A stretch of 16,911 nucleotides of DNA from Candidatus Thorarchaeota archaeon MP11T_1 (lineage in GTDB: Archaea > Asgardarchaeota > Thorarchaeia > Thorarchaeales > Thorarchaeaceae). A model generated the notes under the pieces. That model searched no databases, was not told the DNA's origin, and saw nothing but the letters and a program-made list of their open reading frames with translations. Below are positions 1 through 6,980 of this stretch, in pieces. The first letter of the stretch is position 1; each line of letters begins with the position of its first letter. The position numbers were made by a program, and so were the translations under genes. Location of the stretch: the NCBI GenBank assembly GCA_002825515.1, contig PJET01000135.1:1-16911 (forward strand). The letters run 5' to 3'.

Positions 1-1
1 A

Positions 2-424
2 GTAACGGAAGCTGTCGATATGCTTTCAGACTTTATTCAAGCTCAAGATGCAAAATCTGCTGAATCAACAAAACCTGATAAAATGGTTTCCAAAGAGAAT
101 GAAAAAGAGGAGAAACCTAAGGTTAAACCTCCAGATACTGCAAGTCTACCTTCAACAATTGAGGCATTAATGGACAATTTGATGAGTATGGTCGTACCAC
201 AGACTGAAGCAACAGAAATGGCTGAAGCTCTTGAAGATGTACGTGATAAACTTACTACAATGATTAAGGGTCATACTCCAGTTCTTTTCCAGTTCGGAAA
301 ACGGGCTCGTGAACTAAAATCATACCCCCCCACTGCAACATTGAATGAGAACGATATCGCGAGTCTGAGCCGAGAAATTAAATCATGGAAAAGCAAACTA
401 AAAGAAATAGCCAATAGTAGCTGA
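2..424 (+). CDS. C-terminal part of an unrecognised protein, 5' end outside the window
   Basis: The frame is open from the first complete codon of the window and has no stop before the TGA at 422-424. The ATG at 20 is therefore probably an internal methionine, and the gene probably begins upstream of the window. The visible 140 residues start with a short helical stretch, pass through a charged, lysine/glutamate/proline-rich linker that looks disordered, and end in a region of about 85 residues that looks helical (Leu/Met-rich, then Lys/Ser-rich). There are no cysteines, no membrane segment and no catalytic motif that I recognise. It reads in the same direction as the next two genes but is separated from them by a 162-base gap with a T-rich tract and a hairpin, so it may be its own transcript. 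I cannot assign a function; confidence refers to its being a real coding region. Confidence 0.7.
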   Translation, partial: VTEAVDMLSDFIQAQDAKSAESTKPDKMVSKENEKEEKPKVKPPDTASLPSTIEALMDNLMSMVVPQTEATEMAEALEDVRDKLTTMIKGHTPVLFQFGKRARELKSYPPTATLNENDIASLSREIKSWKSKLKEIANSS

Positions 425-434
425 ATTCTACGGA

Positions 435-444
435 TTTTTCCTTT
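435..444 (+). terminator. possible T-rich archaeal terminator
   Basis: Five T, two C and three T follow the stop codon at 422-424 by about 10 bases. Archaeal RNA polymerase can stop at U-rich tracts without a hairpin. The tract is short, so this is a weak call. Confidence 0.3.
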
Positions 445-451
445 GTCAATT

Positions 452-487
452 TGGTTTGATAAAACAAGGTTTATCTCTGTCAAACCA
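452..487 (+). repeat. inverted repeat / hairpin in the gap before the four-cysteine gene
   Basis: TGGTTTGA at 452-459 pairs exactly with TCAAACCA at 480-487. An alternative inner stem, GATAAAAC with GTTTATC around an AAG loop, can stack inside the outer TGGTTT/AAACCA pairs. It occupies the middle of the gap between 424 and 587. As DNA it could be a regulator site upstream of the promoter; as RNA it would be the 3' trailer of the first gene. The sequence does not say which. Confidence 0.5.
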
Positions 488-551
488 CAATGCGCAACAT
501 GACTCACTTTCAGTGATTCAGTAATAACCATAGAGTTGGACTGGTCCATCT

Positions 552-560
552 CTTTTAGAA
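552..560 (+). promoter_or_regulatory. weak TATA-like box for the gene starting at 587
   Basis: CTTTTAGAA is centred about 30 bases before the ATG at 587, so transcription starting roughly 26 bases downstream would give a nearly leaderless message. The box is a poor match to an archaeal TATA consensus. Its spacing supports the ATG at 587 over the upstream TTG at 536. Confidence 0.3.
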
Positions 561-586
561 ATAACATTTCAGTGGATTTGACGATT

Positions 587-1393
587 ATGAACCTTAAGAA
601 ACACAAACAAGAGCTTGCTGCAAGGATGGAGCTTCTTGACACCCCCGCAGACAATCAATTGGCTCAGGAACTATTCGAGCTACATGAGAAGAAGTGTACA
701 GTGTGTCAAGAAGATAGACTTGGCTGCACTGTGAGACCTGCATGTATGAATAGGAATTTTCTCAATGCACTTATTGAGATAGGTGTCAATCCACAAGACC
801 TCCCAGCGTTTTGTTATAGCCAACACCTTGAGCAGATTCGACGGTTCATTCTTGAAAAGAAAGGAAGGGAAATGACTGATAGACGAATTCCAATCAAGGA
901 TCTACTCTCAACACTCGGTGTGAGTTCTATTCGTCACTTCACAACCAAATTCAAGAAAGAATGGAAAGGTTTCTCCTCAGCACATAAAGAGAATATTATG
1001 TTAGTAAAAGGGGATAGTCTGATATTTCACTTCGATTTTGCGAGAGGAATAGTCACACTCAATCCACGAAATGAACAAATTGAGAATTATGAGGTCTTCA
1101 ACCTGTACTGTCAGATATTTTCCAATTATTATGGTTTGAAAATAAGTTACACTGACTTGACTCTGAACTGGTGGCTTCTATCTATGGAAGTCGAAGGACA
1201 TAGCCTGAGCAGTGTAAAGAGTCAGTTGAAAGTAGGGTCACTGAAAGGCTTTGATGCAGTCTATATATCCGAGACCGAAGATTCAGTCAAAATCCAAGCA
1301 GAGGTAATTGCTGGAGATGAATCTTCATCTCTTGAGGTTGGTGAATTGAGAGACCTATTCATCCGTGTGTCAAAGTTTGAGAAGCAGGAGTAA
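587..1393 (+). CDS. unrecognised four-cysteine protein, possible metal-binding regulator
   Basis: This is a 268-residue protein if translation starts at the ATG at 587. The frame stays open back to a TTG at 536, but that start is within the likely promoter and has no ribosome site. Residues 1-35 are a charged helix. A cysteine cluster follows at C37, C40, C47 and C53 (CX2CX6CX5C), which could hold zinc or an iron-sulfur cluster. C76 lies just beyond. Around residues 105-130 is a stretch with the look of a helix-turn-helix (a Leu-Leu-Ser helix, a Gly-Val turn, then a basic helix). The C-terminal half is mixed alpha/beta with many aromatic residues. There is no signal peptide or membrane segment. 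The stop lies 55 bases before the giant coiled-coil gene on the same strand, so the two are probably cotranscribed. I do not recognise the family; DNA-binding is a guess. Confidence 0.75.
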   Translation: MNLKKHKQELAARMELLDTPADNQLAQELFELHEKKCTVCQEDRLGCTVRPACMNRNFLNALIEIGVNPQDLPAFCYSQHLEQIRRFILEKKGREMTDRRIPIKDLLSTLGVSSIRHFTTKFKKEWKGFSSAHKENIMLVKGDSLIFHFDFARGIVTLNPRNEQIENYEVFNLYCQIFSNYYGLKISYTDLTLNWWLLSMEVEGHSLSSVKSQLKVGSLKGFDAVYISETEDSVKIQAEVIAGDESSSLEVGELRDLFIRVSKFEKQE

Positions 1394-1433
1394 ACTGACA
1401 TTTGCCATATGAGGTCTGGTAAATCTCGTCAGT
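1394..1433 (+). repeat. long imperfect hairpin between the two genes
   Basis: Directly after the TAA at 1391-1393, ACTGAC (1394-1399) pairs with GTCAGT (1428-1433), and ATTTGCC (1400-1406) pairs with GGTAAAT (1418-1424) with one G-T wobble. That gives 13 base pairs, an 11-base loop and a three-base bulge (CTC, 1425-1427) on the 3' side. It ends one base pair before the ribosome site GGTGGG at 1434-1439. It could be an RNA element that sets expression of the downstream gene apart from the upstream one, or a DNA operator. Confidence 0.65.
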
Positions 1434-1447
1434 GGTGGGATGCGTAA

Positions 1448-4400
1448 ATGAGTGATAAGGCAGTTGCGGAAGTAGTATCCGTTTTGAAGAAGAATCTTGA
1501 CATCACAGATGTTGAGTCCAAGGCTATACTCCCTGTGTACCTTGGTGGAAACATGACTGCTGGTGGAGTTTCTCTTATGTCAGGTGAGAATCTAACCACA
1601 GTTGAGAAAGCACTAAAACGACTTGTGAAAAAGGGTTTGATTAAGGAAATTGATGGTATAGTACCAGTCTATCGTTCGATACCTCCAAACCTGGCATTAT
1701 CAGAAGAGTTGTCCACTAGTTTGGGTGAGATTCAGAAACTGATTGAAATAGCTGAAAAAACCTTTAGCTCCAAGTCTGAAGAGATTGACAGCAATGTTGA
1801 GAATATTGTTAATTCTCAAGAGAAGTCGTTGGAAACAATAAGAACATCTCTCACAAAATATGAAGATGATATGGTGGAGCTTGTCAATAGTCGTATTGAA
1901 CAGGTAAAAACTACTGCAACTGCAGTGATGGGATCTGTATCTGAAGAAGTTGAAGATATCATGAACAAGCTTGATACATCCCTAGACAATAGGTTAGGTG
2001 CCAAACTTTCAGAATTACAAAGTGAGATAGACAAGAGTCAAATTCAGCTTGAAAAAGATGTAAAACGAATTTCCCGTGAGTTCGACAAGTGGTTGAAAGT
2101 CGAAAGAAAGACAACACTGACCTCTATTGCTGAGTTTGAAACAAAAGCACAATCACTCATTGGAATTGCACGTAAAGCAGTTAACAAGGCGCTAGAAGCA
2201 TCCTCTAGTGCTTTGCAGAAGATCACTCAAGAAATGACAAAAGCACTGAGCTCGATGACCTCCTCTGCTTCTGATAAGGGTATCGAGATTCTCAATTCAG
2301 TGTCAGAAGATCTCATTCAACTCCTAGCAAACCTTGAAGGTGAAATTAGTCAGACTTACTTGACTGGTCAAGAATCTCTCCGAGCGGTCTTGGCGCAAAC
2401 TAAAAGTATCCCTTCTGAATTTGGTAATTTTGCTCAGAACAAAATCCTCTCAGCATCAGAAATTGTAGAAACAGTAAGTGGAGATATTGAAGATTGGAAA
2501 GCAGAGGTCACTAGTCTAATGGATGTCGCATCCCAGTCAGTGACCTCTCAACTCAACCAAGTTGCATCTACTGATGCGAGTTATATCGATGTGCTGAAAA
2601 GTACACTCACATCACACATTGAAAAACTAAATGCGTTGATTAGTGAGGAATACGATCAGGTTCAAAGCTTTGCAACAAGCATGGGAACTGAATCTGAAAC
2701 AACATTTGCTGACACACGTTCCTTAGTCCTTGATCTTTTACAAAAGCAGAATGAAACTGAGCAAGCTGGATGTGAAGAAGCTTCAAAGACGCTCAACACA
2801 GAGCTTGACAAGTGGGTGCAAGATACTCTGAAATCCATCGAGGTTAACCTGAAATCGACTTCTGAAGATATCTCCAACATTCTCAACACTGAATCCAGCG
2901 AATTGAATACATTGGCTGAAGTTATGAATAGCAGGTTAAAATCTGCATTCAGCTCAATAATAAAAACCACGTCAACAAAGAATGAAGCATTGATTACTTC
3001 TATAAAGAAGACTACTCATGATTTTGAATCAAGCGTGGGTTCAACATTGGAGGAGCTGATTAACAGTTTCACTACAAAAACAGAGAAACAAGTTCTTGAT
3101 TCAAAAAAGCTCTATGAACGTTTACGAGATAGACTTGATAAACGAATGACTCAAAGTGTCACTGCTATTACTTCTCAAGCTGACAAAATTGACTCTGAAA
3201 TTGATGTAGTAATAAAACAACAAGTCGATCGTATTGATCAGCACACTTTAGGTATTCGTGAAGAATTTCATACTCATCTTGAAGACATAACACGCCAATT
3301 CATCACTCTCACTCAAACTATGGAGGCTACTTTTAATGGTCTTCTATCCAGTCAGGCTGTTGAAGCACGTGATTTAATCGCATCGACTCATTCTGAGTTC
3401 AAAAACACTATGAAATCAGAAATGACGAGTCTGAAGGAAGACTCTTTGAAGTTGCAGCAGGAGTACTCAGCAGAGCTAGGACTCAAAATCGATGACGTCG
3501 CCTCCTCAGTAGCTTCAGTCAAGCTCTCTTTGGATGAGCTAGCAGTGCAAAAGAGATACGAGATGTCAGAAAGTATGGCTCATGCTCTTGCAAATCTAGA
3601 GCAGTCAATAATCAGTACTGAGGAAAATCTAAGAAATATGGAAACTGGTATTATCAAGCAATTTACTGAGAACCTTGATCAAGTAACTCAAGAATTCAAT
3701 ATCACGCTTGATGGTGCGCGAGATACAATAAGTGAACGTTTGGGCAATGTTAGAACGACAACAACAGATGCATTAGAAAAGAGTACTAATGCTGCGAAGA
3801 GCACGGCTGACACCTTTATTTCTGCGCAGAAAGACATTAAGCAGAGATACTTGGCTGATACAAGTAAGAAGATAAATCAACTAATTACAAAACGTGTGAA
3901 ATCAGCAACTCAGCAAATTGAAGAATTCCATTCAGAGTTATCTGAACGTGAAACTAAAGGTGTGAAGACTAGGAACTCTGCAAAAGAGGAGGTCATTCAA
4001 GCTGTTGAAGCCAGAAGAGCTGAGGTAACTCAAGCTTTTGATGCTGCATCAGTATGGATTGATTCAACAGTATCTAACGTTTCAACATCTCTAGAAACCT
4101 TTGGCACAAAACTTGGTAATGAACTTACATTGCTACAAAGAGACCTACAGAAAGCTGGACAGGAAGCTTCAGCATCCATCACTGAACGCGGAGATGCTGA
4201 TATTGCTAAATTTGCAGATATTACAACAACGCTCTTCGAAGATGCTGAATCGAAAATCCGTTCGAGGATTGATGACTTTGGAGGTAGTTGTGCATCCTCG
4301 TTATCGAAGGGTAGTGATGCATTCACATCTTTACCGAATACTATTACTGAGAAAATTACTGACATGGATAAAGCAATTGTTGAAGAAACGAATCAACAAT

Positions 4401-5353
4401 ATAGCATGGTAGCTGAAAAACTAACATCTTCCTTCACGGAGTTTCAGCGATCATCTGAGTCCGCATCAGAAGAATTTCGAAACTTGCTTGAGCAAGCTTC
4501 CATTCAAACTACAGAGAAAAGGAATGAAGCAATCAAGGCTGTGAAAGATAGCGCAATACTTTCAAATCAAAACGCAGCGAGAAAATTGGAAACGATTGGA
4601 TTAGAGTTGAAAACTCAACTTAGTACTCAATCCTCAACATTGATTGACAAATTCCAGTCTGATGTAACTGCAAAGAATCTCGTAATAACTGAAACTGTCA
4701 CAAATGCAAGAAATCAATCTGATGAAGAAGTCACGCAGCTTCGGCAAGCACGAAGTGACGCTCTTTCAAAGTTCAGTGATAATGTGGATAAATCCTGTAG
4801 AAGATGGTCGAATACTCAAAAGAAAGATATAGCAAAGCTAAATGAGAATATCCAGAATTCGATTACCAGCGTCGCTTCTTTAACAAACAAGACAATTGAC
4901 ACACTAAATGCAATTCATTCAGCAAGTGAAGAACTTTTGAAGGTTTCCAGCGAAAGAACTTGGTATCTCAGTGGAACTGAAGAAGCGTGCTCTCACATAA
5001 TCGATATGGCTGATAGAGCTCTAGAATCAGTGGTCATATCAGTTCATGATATTTCCTGTCTAGATTTGAAGAAACTCTCAAGGATTAAGACCCCTAAACG
5101 GAGAGTACTCATCATTCCCGAAACAGAAGACCCAGACCCAGCTCTTGAAACGATGGATGGTTGGCGTATTTGGCAGACCAAAACGCCAATGCTACTGGCA
5201 CTTATCGATGATCGTGAGATTCTTGTTGGTGGCGCAAGGGGTTCTGATACTCTAATATCTTTGATTTCTGAAGATGTATCATATCTCAAGCTCTTCCATG
5301 ATGTCATTGGCCCTCGACTGATTCGAAGCAACGCAGCAAAGTCACAGGTTTAG
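1448..5353 (+). CDS. giant coiled-coil protein with TrmB-like DNA-binding N-terminus and TrmB-like C-terminal domain
   Basis: The protein has 1301 residues. Residues 8-80 look like the winged helix-turn-helix of TrmB-type regulators: a recognition helix near 48-62, a Lys-Gly-Leu-Ile turn and wing at 62-76, and the VYRSIPP ending typical of that family (compare 'YRAIPP'). Residues about 85-1170 are almost entirely predicted helix, rich in Ser, Thr, Glu, Lys and Gln, poor in Pro and Cys, with frequent hydrophobic heptad-like positions. From W1172 to about 1290 a globular domain begins with a Trp-x-Leu-x-Gly-x-Glu-Glu pattern and continues with beta strands, resembling the phospholipase D-like ligand domain of TrmB proteins. 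Ordinary TrmB proteins are about 250-350 residues, so this is a TrmB frame split by a roughly 1,085-residue rod. There is no membrane segment. The start is fixed by GGTGGG at 1434-1439, eight bases before the ATG. A cytoskeletal, nucleoid or tethering role is possible; function unknown. Confidence 0.9.
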   Translation: MSDKAVAEVVSVLKKNLDITDVESKAILPVYLGGNMTAGGVSLMSGENLTTVEKALKRLVKKGLIKEIDGIVPVYRSIPPNLALSEELSTSLGEIQKLIEIAEKTFSSKSEEIDSNVENIVNSQEKSLETIRTSLTKYEDDMVELVNSRIEQVKTTATAVMGSVSEEVEDIMNKLDTSLDNRLGAKLSELQSEIDKSQIQLEKDVKRISREFDKWLKVERKTTLTSIAEFETKAQSLIGIARKAVNKALEASSSALQKITQEMTKALSSMTSSASDKGIEILNSVSEDLIQLLANLEGEISQTYLTGQESLRAVLAQTKSIPSEFGNFAQNKILSASEIVETVSGDIEDWKAEVTSLMDVASQSVTSQLNQVASTDASYIDVLKSTLTSHIEKLNALISEEYDQVQSFATSMGTESETTFADTRSLVLDLLQKQNETEQAGCEEASKTLNTELDKWVQDTLKSIEVNLKSTSEDISNILNTESSELNTLAEVMNSRLKSAFSSIIKTTSTKNEALITSIKKTTHDFESSVGSTLEELINSFTTKTEKQVLDSKKLYERLRDRLDKRMTQSVTAITSQADKIDSEIDVVIKQQVDRIDQHTLGIREEFHTHLEDITRQFITLTQTMEATFNGLLSSQAVEARDLIASTHSEFKNTMKSEMTSLKEDSLKLQQEYSAELGLKIDDVASSVASVKLSLDELAVQKRYEMSESMAHALANLEQSIISTEENLRNMETGIIKQFTENLDQVTQEFNITLDGARDTISERLGNVRTTTTDALEKSTNAAKSTADTFISAQKDIKQRYLADTSKKINQLITKRVKSATQQIEEFHSELSERETKGVKTRNSAKEEVIQAVEARRAEVTQAFDAASVWIDSTVSNVSTSLETFGTKLGNELTLLQRDLQKAGQEASASITERGDADIAKFADITTTLFEDAESKIRSRIDDFGGSCASSLSKGSDAFTSLPNTITEKITDMDKAIVEETNQQYSMVAEKLTSSFTEFQRSSESASEEFRNLLEQASIQTTEKRNEAIKAVKDSAILSNQNAARKLETIGLELKTQLSTQSSTLIDKFQSDVTAKNLVITETVTNARNQSDEEVTQLRQARSDALSKFSDNVDKSCRRWSNTQKKDIAKLNENIQNSITSVASLTNKTIDTLNAIHSASEELLKVSSERTWYLSGTEEACSHIIDMADRALESVVISVHDISCLDLKKLSRIKTPKRRVLIIPETEDPDPALETMDGWRIWQTKTPMLLALIDDREILVGGARGSDTLISLISEDVSYLKLFHDVIGPRLIRSNAAKSQV

Positions 5354-5797
5354 TGAATAAACAATAGCATCCTCATCAAAATAATAATCCGAAATCTTCG
5401 ACGAAGCAATGAATCCACTCCTCTCATAAAGTGTTCTTGCTGGAAGATTGCTCTCTCGAACCTCTAGATTGCACACACGAATACCACTTAATCTAAGATG
5501 ATTAATTACATGCAATAACAAGTATCTACCATTTCCTTGTCTTCTTTCTTCTTGTCGAATTGCCAGATTAAGAATGTGTCCTTTAGTTTTGTTGAGATCT
5601 TCCTCCCACACAGCATACCCTATGATTCTTCCCCTCTGTTCCATGACATCCATGAAAAGTGTTTTTTTTCTTGATGTTATTTTTCCTCCATGTAGGCAGA
5701 TGTTGAGAAAAACTGAATACTCCCATGCAACTGGAAAACTTTGACGTTCAATGATCATAATCTCATCTATATCTTCTATCTGGACTCCTCTTATCAT
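5342..5797 (-). CDS. GNAT-family N-acetyltransferase, RimI-like
   Basis: This 151-residue protein has the size and motif order of RimI-type protein N-terminal acetyltransferases, which move an acetyl group from acetyl-CoA to the alpha-amine of proteins; archaeal members modify many proteins. The acetyl-CoA pyrophosphate loop is clear: LAIRQEERRQGNG at 78-90 has the R/Q-x-x-G-x-G signature. The C-terminal motif VRESNLPARTLYERSGF (about 117-133) carries the S-N-x-x-A-x-x-L-Y-x-x-x-G-F pattern of RimI. The N-terminal half has an unusual hydrophobic/Cys insert near 30-40. Start: ATG at 5797, with GGAGTGA about 12 bases upstream. Its 3' end overlaps the coiled-coil gene by 12 bases in convergent orientation. 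It follows the membrane zinc-ribbon gene by 42 bases and may share its transcript. The substrate cannot be read from the sequence. Confidence 0.85.
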   Translation of the reverse strand: MIRGVQIEDIDEIMIIERQSFPVAWEYSVFLNICLHGGKITSRKKTLFMDVMEQRGRIIGYAVWEEDLNKTKGHILNLAIRQEERRQGNGRYLLLHVINHLRLSGIRVCNLEVRESNLPARTLYERSGFIASSKISDYYFDEDAIVYSLNL

Positions 5798-5818
5798 TGT
5801 GCCAATTCACTCCAATTT

Positions 5819-5838
5819 AAACCAAAATAGTTTGGTTT
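5819..5838 (-). repeat. perfect hairpin between the zinc-ribbon and acetyltransferase genes
   Basis: AAACCAAA (5819-5826) and TTTGGTTT (5831-5838) form an uninterrupted 8-bp stem around a four-base loop. It lies one base past the stop codon of the zinc-ribbon gene (read on the minus strand) and ahead of the acetyltransferase start at 5797. On the minus strand it is followed by a short A/T tract rather than a long T run, so it may attenuate or process a shared transcript rather than end it. It could also be an operator. Confidence 0.5.
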
Positions 5839-5839
5839 T

Positions 5840-6211
5840 TCAGAACTGCTCCTCAACTGCATTCCCACACGAATAACAATAGACTGCATTCTCAGGAAGG
5901 GGATTCCCGCAGAAACGGCATAATACATCTGTACGAAGGTAGACAGATTGAGATTCTGCTAAATGTGTATAACGAGTATCCTCAACCCAATTCCTATTTA
6001 CCCGCCAAAAGCACATCATGATAACAAACAGTGTCGCTAACATAAGAACTGGAGCAAGGGGTCCGGTGAAAAAGAAGGGAAAAATGAAGAAACTAATGCC
6101 TTCTCCATTGTTCAAGAGAGCAACACCTAAACCCAAGATGATGAATCCAATTGTGATAAGATACAGCTCTCTGTTTTTCAAGTGCAACACTCCATTAAGC
6201 CTTGAACCCAT
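5840..6211 (-). CDS. small membrane protein with C-terminal zinc ribbon
   Basis: The protein is 123 residues long. A hydrophobic segment at about 17-33 and a second, longer one at about 39-69 (interrupted by Gly-Pro-Leu-Ala-Pro near 50-54, so possibly two spans) anchor it in the membrane. The C-terminal tail, following a charged region at 70-90, is a classic zinc ribbon: C98-x2-C101, ten residues, C112-x2-C115, with Gly after each knuckle, as in the zinc-ribbon tails common in archaeal membrane proteins. The topology probably puts the ribbon in the cytoplasm (inference). It is the first gene of a minus-strand pair with the RimI-like acetyltransferase and is divergent from the GTPase-like gene. 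No partner or reaction can be named; similar tails often mediate protein contacts. Confidence 0.8.
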   Translation of the reverse strand: MGSRLNGVLHLKNRELYLITIGFIILGLGVALLNNGEGISFFIFPFFFTGPLAPVLMLATLFVIMMCFWRVNRNWVEDTRYTHLAESQSVYLRTDVLCRFCGNPLPENAVYCYSCGNAVEEQF

Positions 6212-6224
6212 TTTGATTTATTCT

Positions 6225-6258
6225 GTTTTAAGCTCGAGTCCGTGAATGCCTATTAAAT
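6225..6258. promoter_or_regulatory. divergent promoter region with two TATA-like boxes
   Basis: GTTTTAAG at 6225-6232 is centred about 31 bases before the plus-strand ATG at 6260, which would give an almost leaderless message from there. TATTAAAT at 6251-6258 would instead serve a plus-strand start at 6284, and read on the other strand it would give a leader of about 17 bases for the minus-strand gene starting at 6211. The boxes do not settle which plus-strand start is used. Confidence 0.4.
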
Positions 6259-6259
6259 T

Positions 6260-6925
6260 ATGGCTCAAATCATCAGAGATGACATGCAAAAAATGGCCAT
6301 AAGACATATCAACAACAGAAATCTAGGAATTATTGCTAGCCACCAATGGAGTAATCATTTTCGATTATTCAATATGGTGTGGGGGTTTGAATGGATGACT
6401 CCAACAAATAAGGTGACAGAAACCAAAAAGCAGCCAAAATCGAAGTATCTCTTCAAGATAACAGTCGTGGGTCCTGAAGACTCACTACTTGAAGATGTTC
6501 TTTCTACGTTCGATCCTGTTGTGAAAGTTGATGGAATACAAATTGTTTCTGCTGATCACTTCACAGATGATTCAAAGGTACGAGCTGTTTTCATGTCTCC
6601 AAAACACTCCGCACTTGATATTCTTCTATCCTTAACTTTCAAGGGTGCAAGTGCTGTCATCATTGTTTTGAGAGAACCTGATCCTGAGATAGAAACTATA
6701 TACAGAAACGAAATCCGTGATAATCTTGGCACAAAAATCCCCACACGTTTAGTCACAATCGGATCTTCAATTGATGAATACAAACGCAATGAGATCCATC
6801 ATTGCGCAGATGATTTAATAGAGGAGATTCTTGCTCTTAGAGAGAAGGAGCATAAAGCGAAAGAGAAGAAGAAAGAAAAAGAAACAAAGAAAAAAGAGAA
6901 AGATAAGAAGAAGAAGAAAAAATGA
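6260..6925 (+). CDS. small-GTPase-like protein lacking the P-loop, with lysine-rich tail
   Basis: From about residue 63 the order of segments follows a Ras-like GTPase: a beta strand (FKITVVG, 65-71), a helix, a strand at the position of switch I/II, a Gly-Ala-Ser-Ala-Val-Ile-Ile-Val strand (129-136) matching the 'GADGVILVFD' strand of Ras-type proteins, an Asp-Pro-Glu helix, and a late strand before a C-terminal helix. The nucleotide motifs are absent: G71-P-E-D-S-L-L-E replaces GxxxxGK(S/T), there is no DxxG, and no NKxD. It is thus either a pseudo-GTPase or an unrelated alpha/beta fold. The tail after about residue 194 is nearly all Lys and Glu, ending in six lysines. The first 45 residues look unlike the rest. 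A GGGGG tract nine bases before the in-frame ATG at 6395 makes that an alternative start. A disordered acidic protein follows 55 bases later on the same strand. Confidence 0.65.
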   Translation: MAQIIRDDMQKMAIRHINNRNLGIIASHQWSNHFRLFNMVWGFEWMTPTNKVTETKKQPKSKYLFKITVVGPEDSLLEDVLSTFDPVVKVDGIQIVSADHFTDDSKVRAVFMSPKHSALDILLSLTFKGASAVIIVLREPDPEIETIYRNEIRDNLGTKIPTRLVTIGSSIDEYKRNEIHHCADDLIEEILALREKEHKAKEKKKEKETKKKEKDKKKKKK

Positions 6926-6940
6926 CACGTAACACGAAGC

Positions 6941-6947
6941 TTTTTTT
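6941..6947 (+). terminator. T7 tract, possible transcription terminator
   Basis: Seven consecutive T begin 16 bases after the stop of the GTPase-like gene and lie before the next gene's start. Such tracts can terminate archaeal RNA polymerase, at least in part. If it works, the acidic protein would need read-through or its own promoter. Confidence 0.4.
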
Positions 6948-6980
6948 CACTTCTAACATCTTTCCAGCTTGGTGTCAGTA

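Noticed and set aside
536..586. TTG start giving a 285-residue version of the four-cysteine protein
   Set aside because: No ribosome site; the added residues overlap the likely promoter, and the ATG at 587 fits it better.
4101..4412. 103-codon plus-strand frame within the giant gene
   Set aside because: It lies wholly inside the coiled-coil gene in another frame and has no ribosome site or recognisable protein features.
6910..6923. Possible frameshift site in the A-rich end of the GTPase-like gene
   Set aside because: The A6 run precedes the stop directly, and neither alternative frame gives a meaningful extension.
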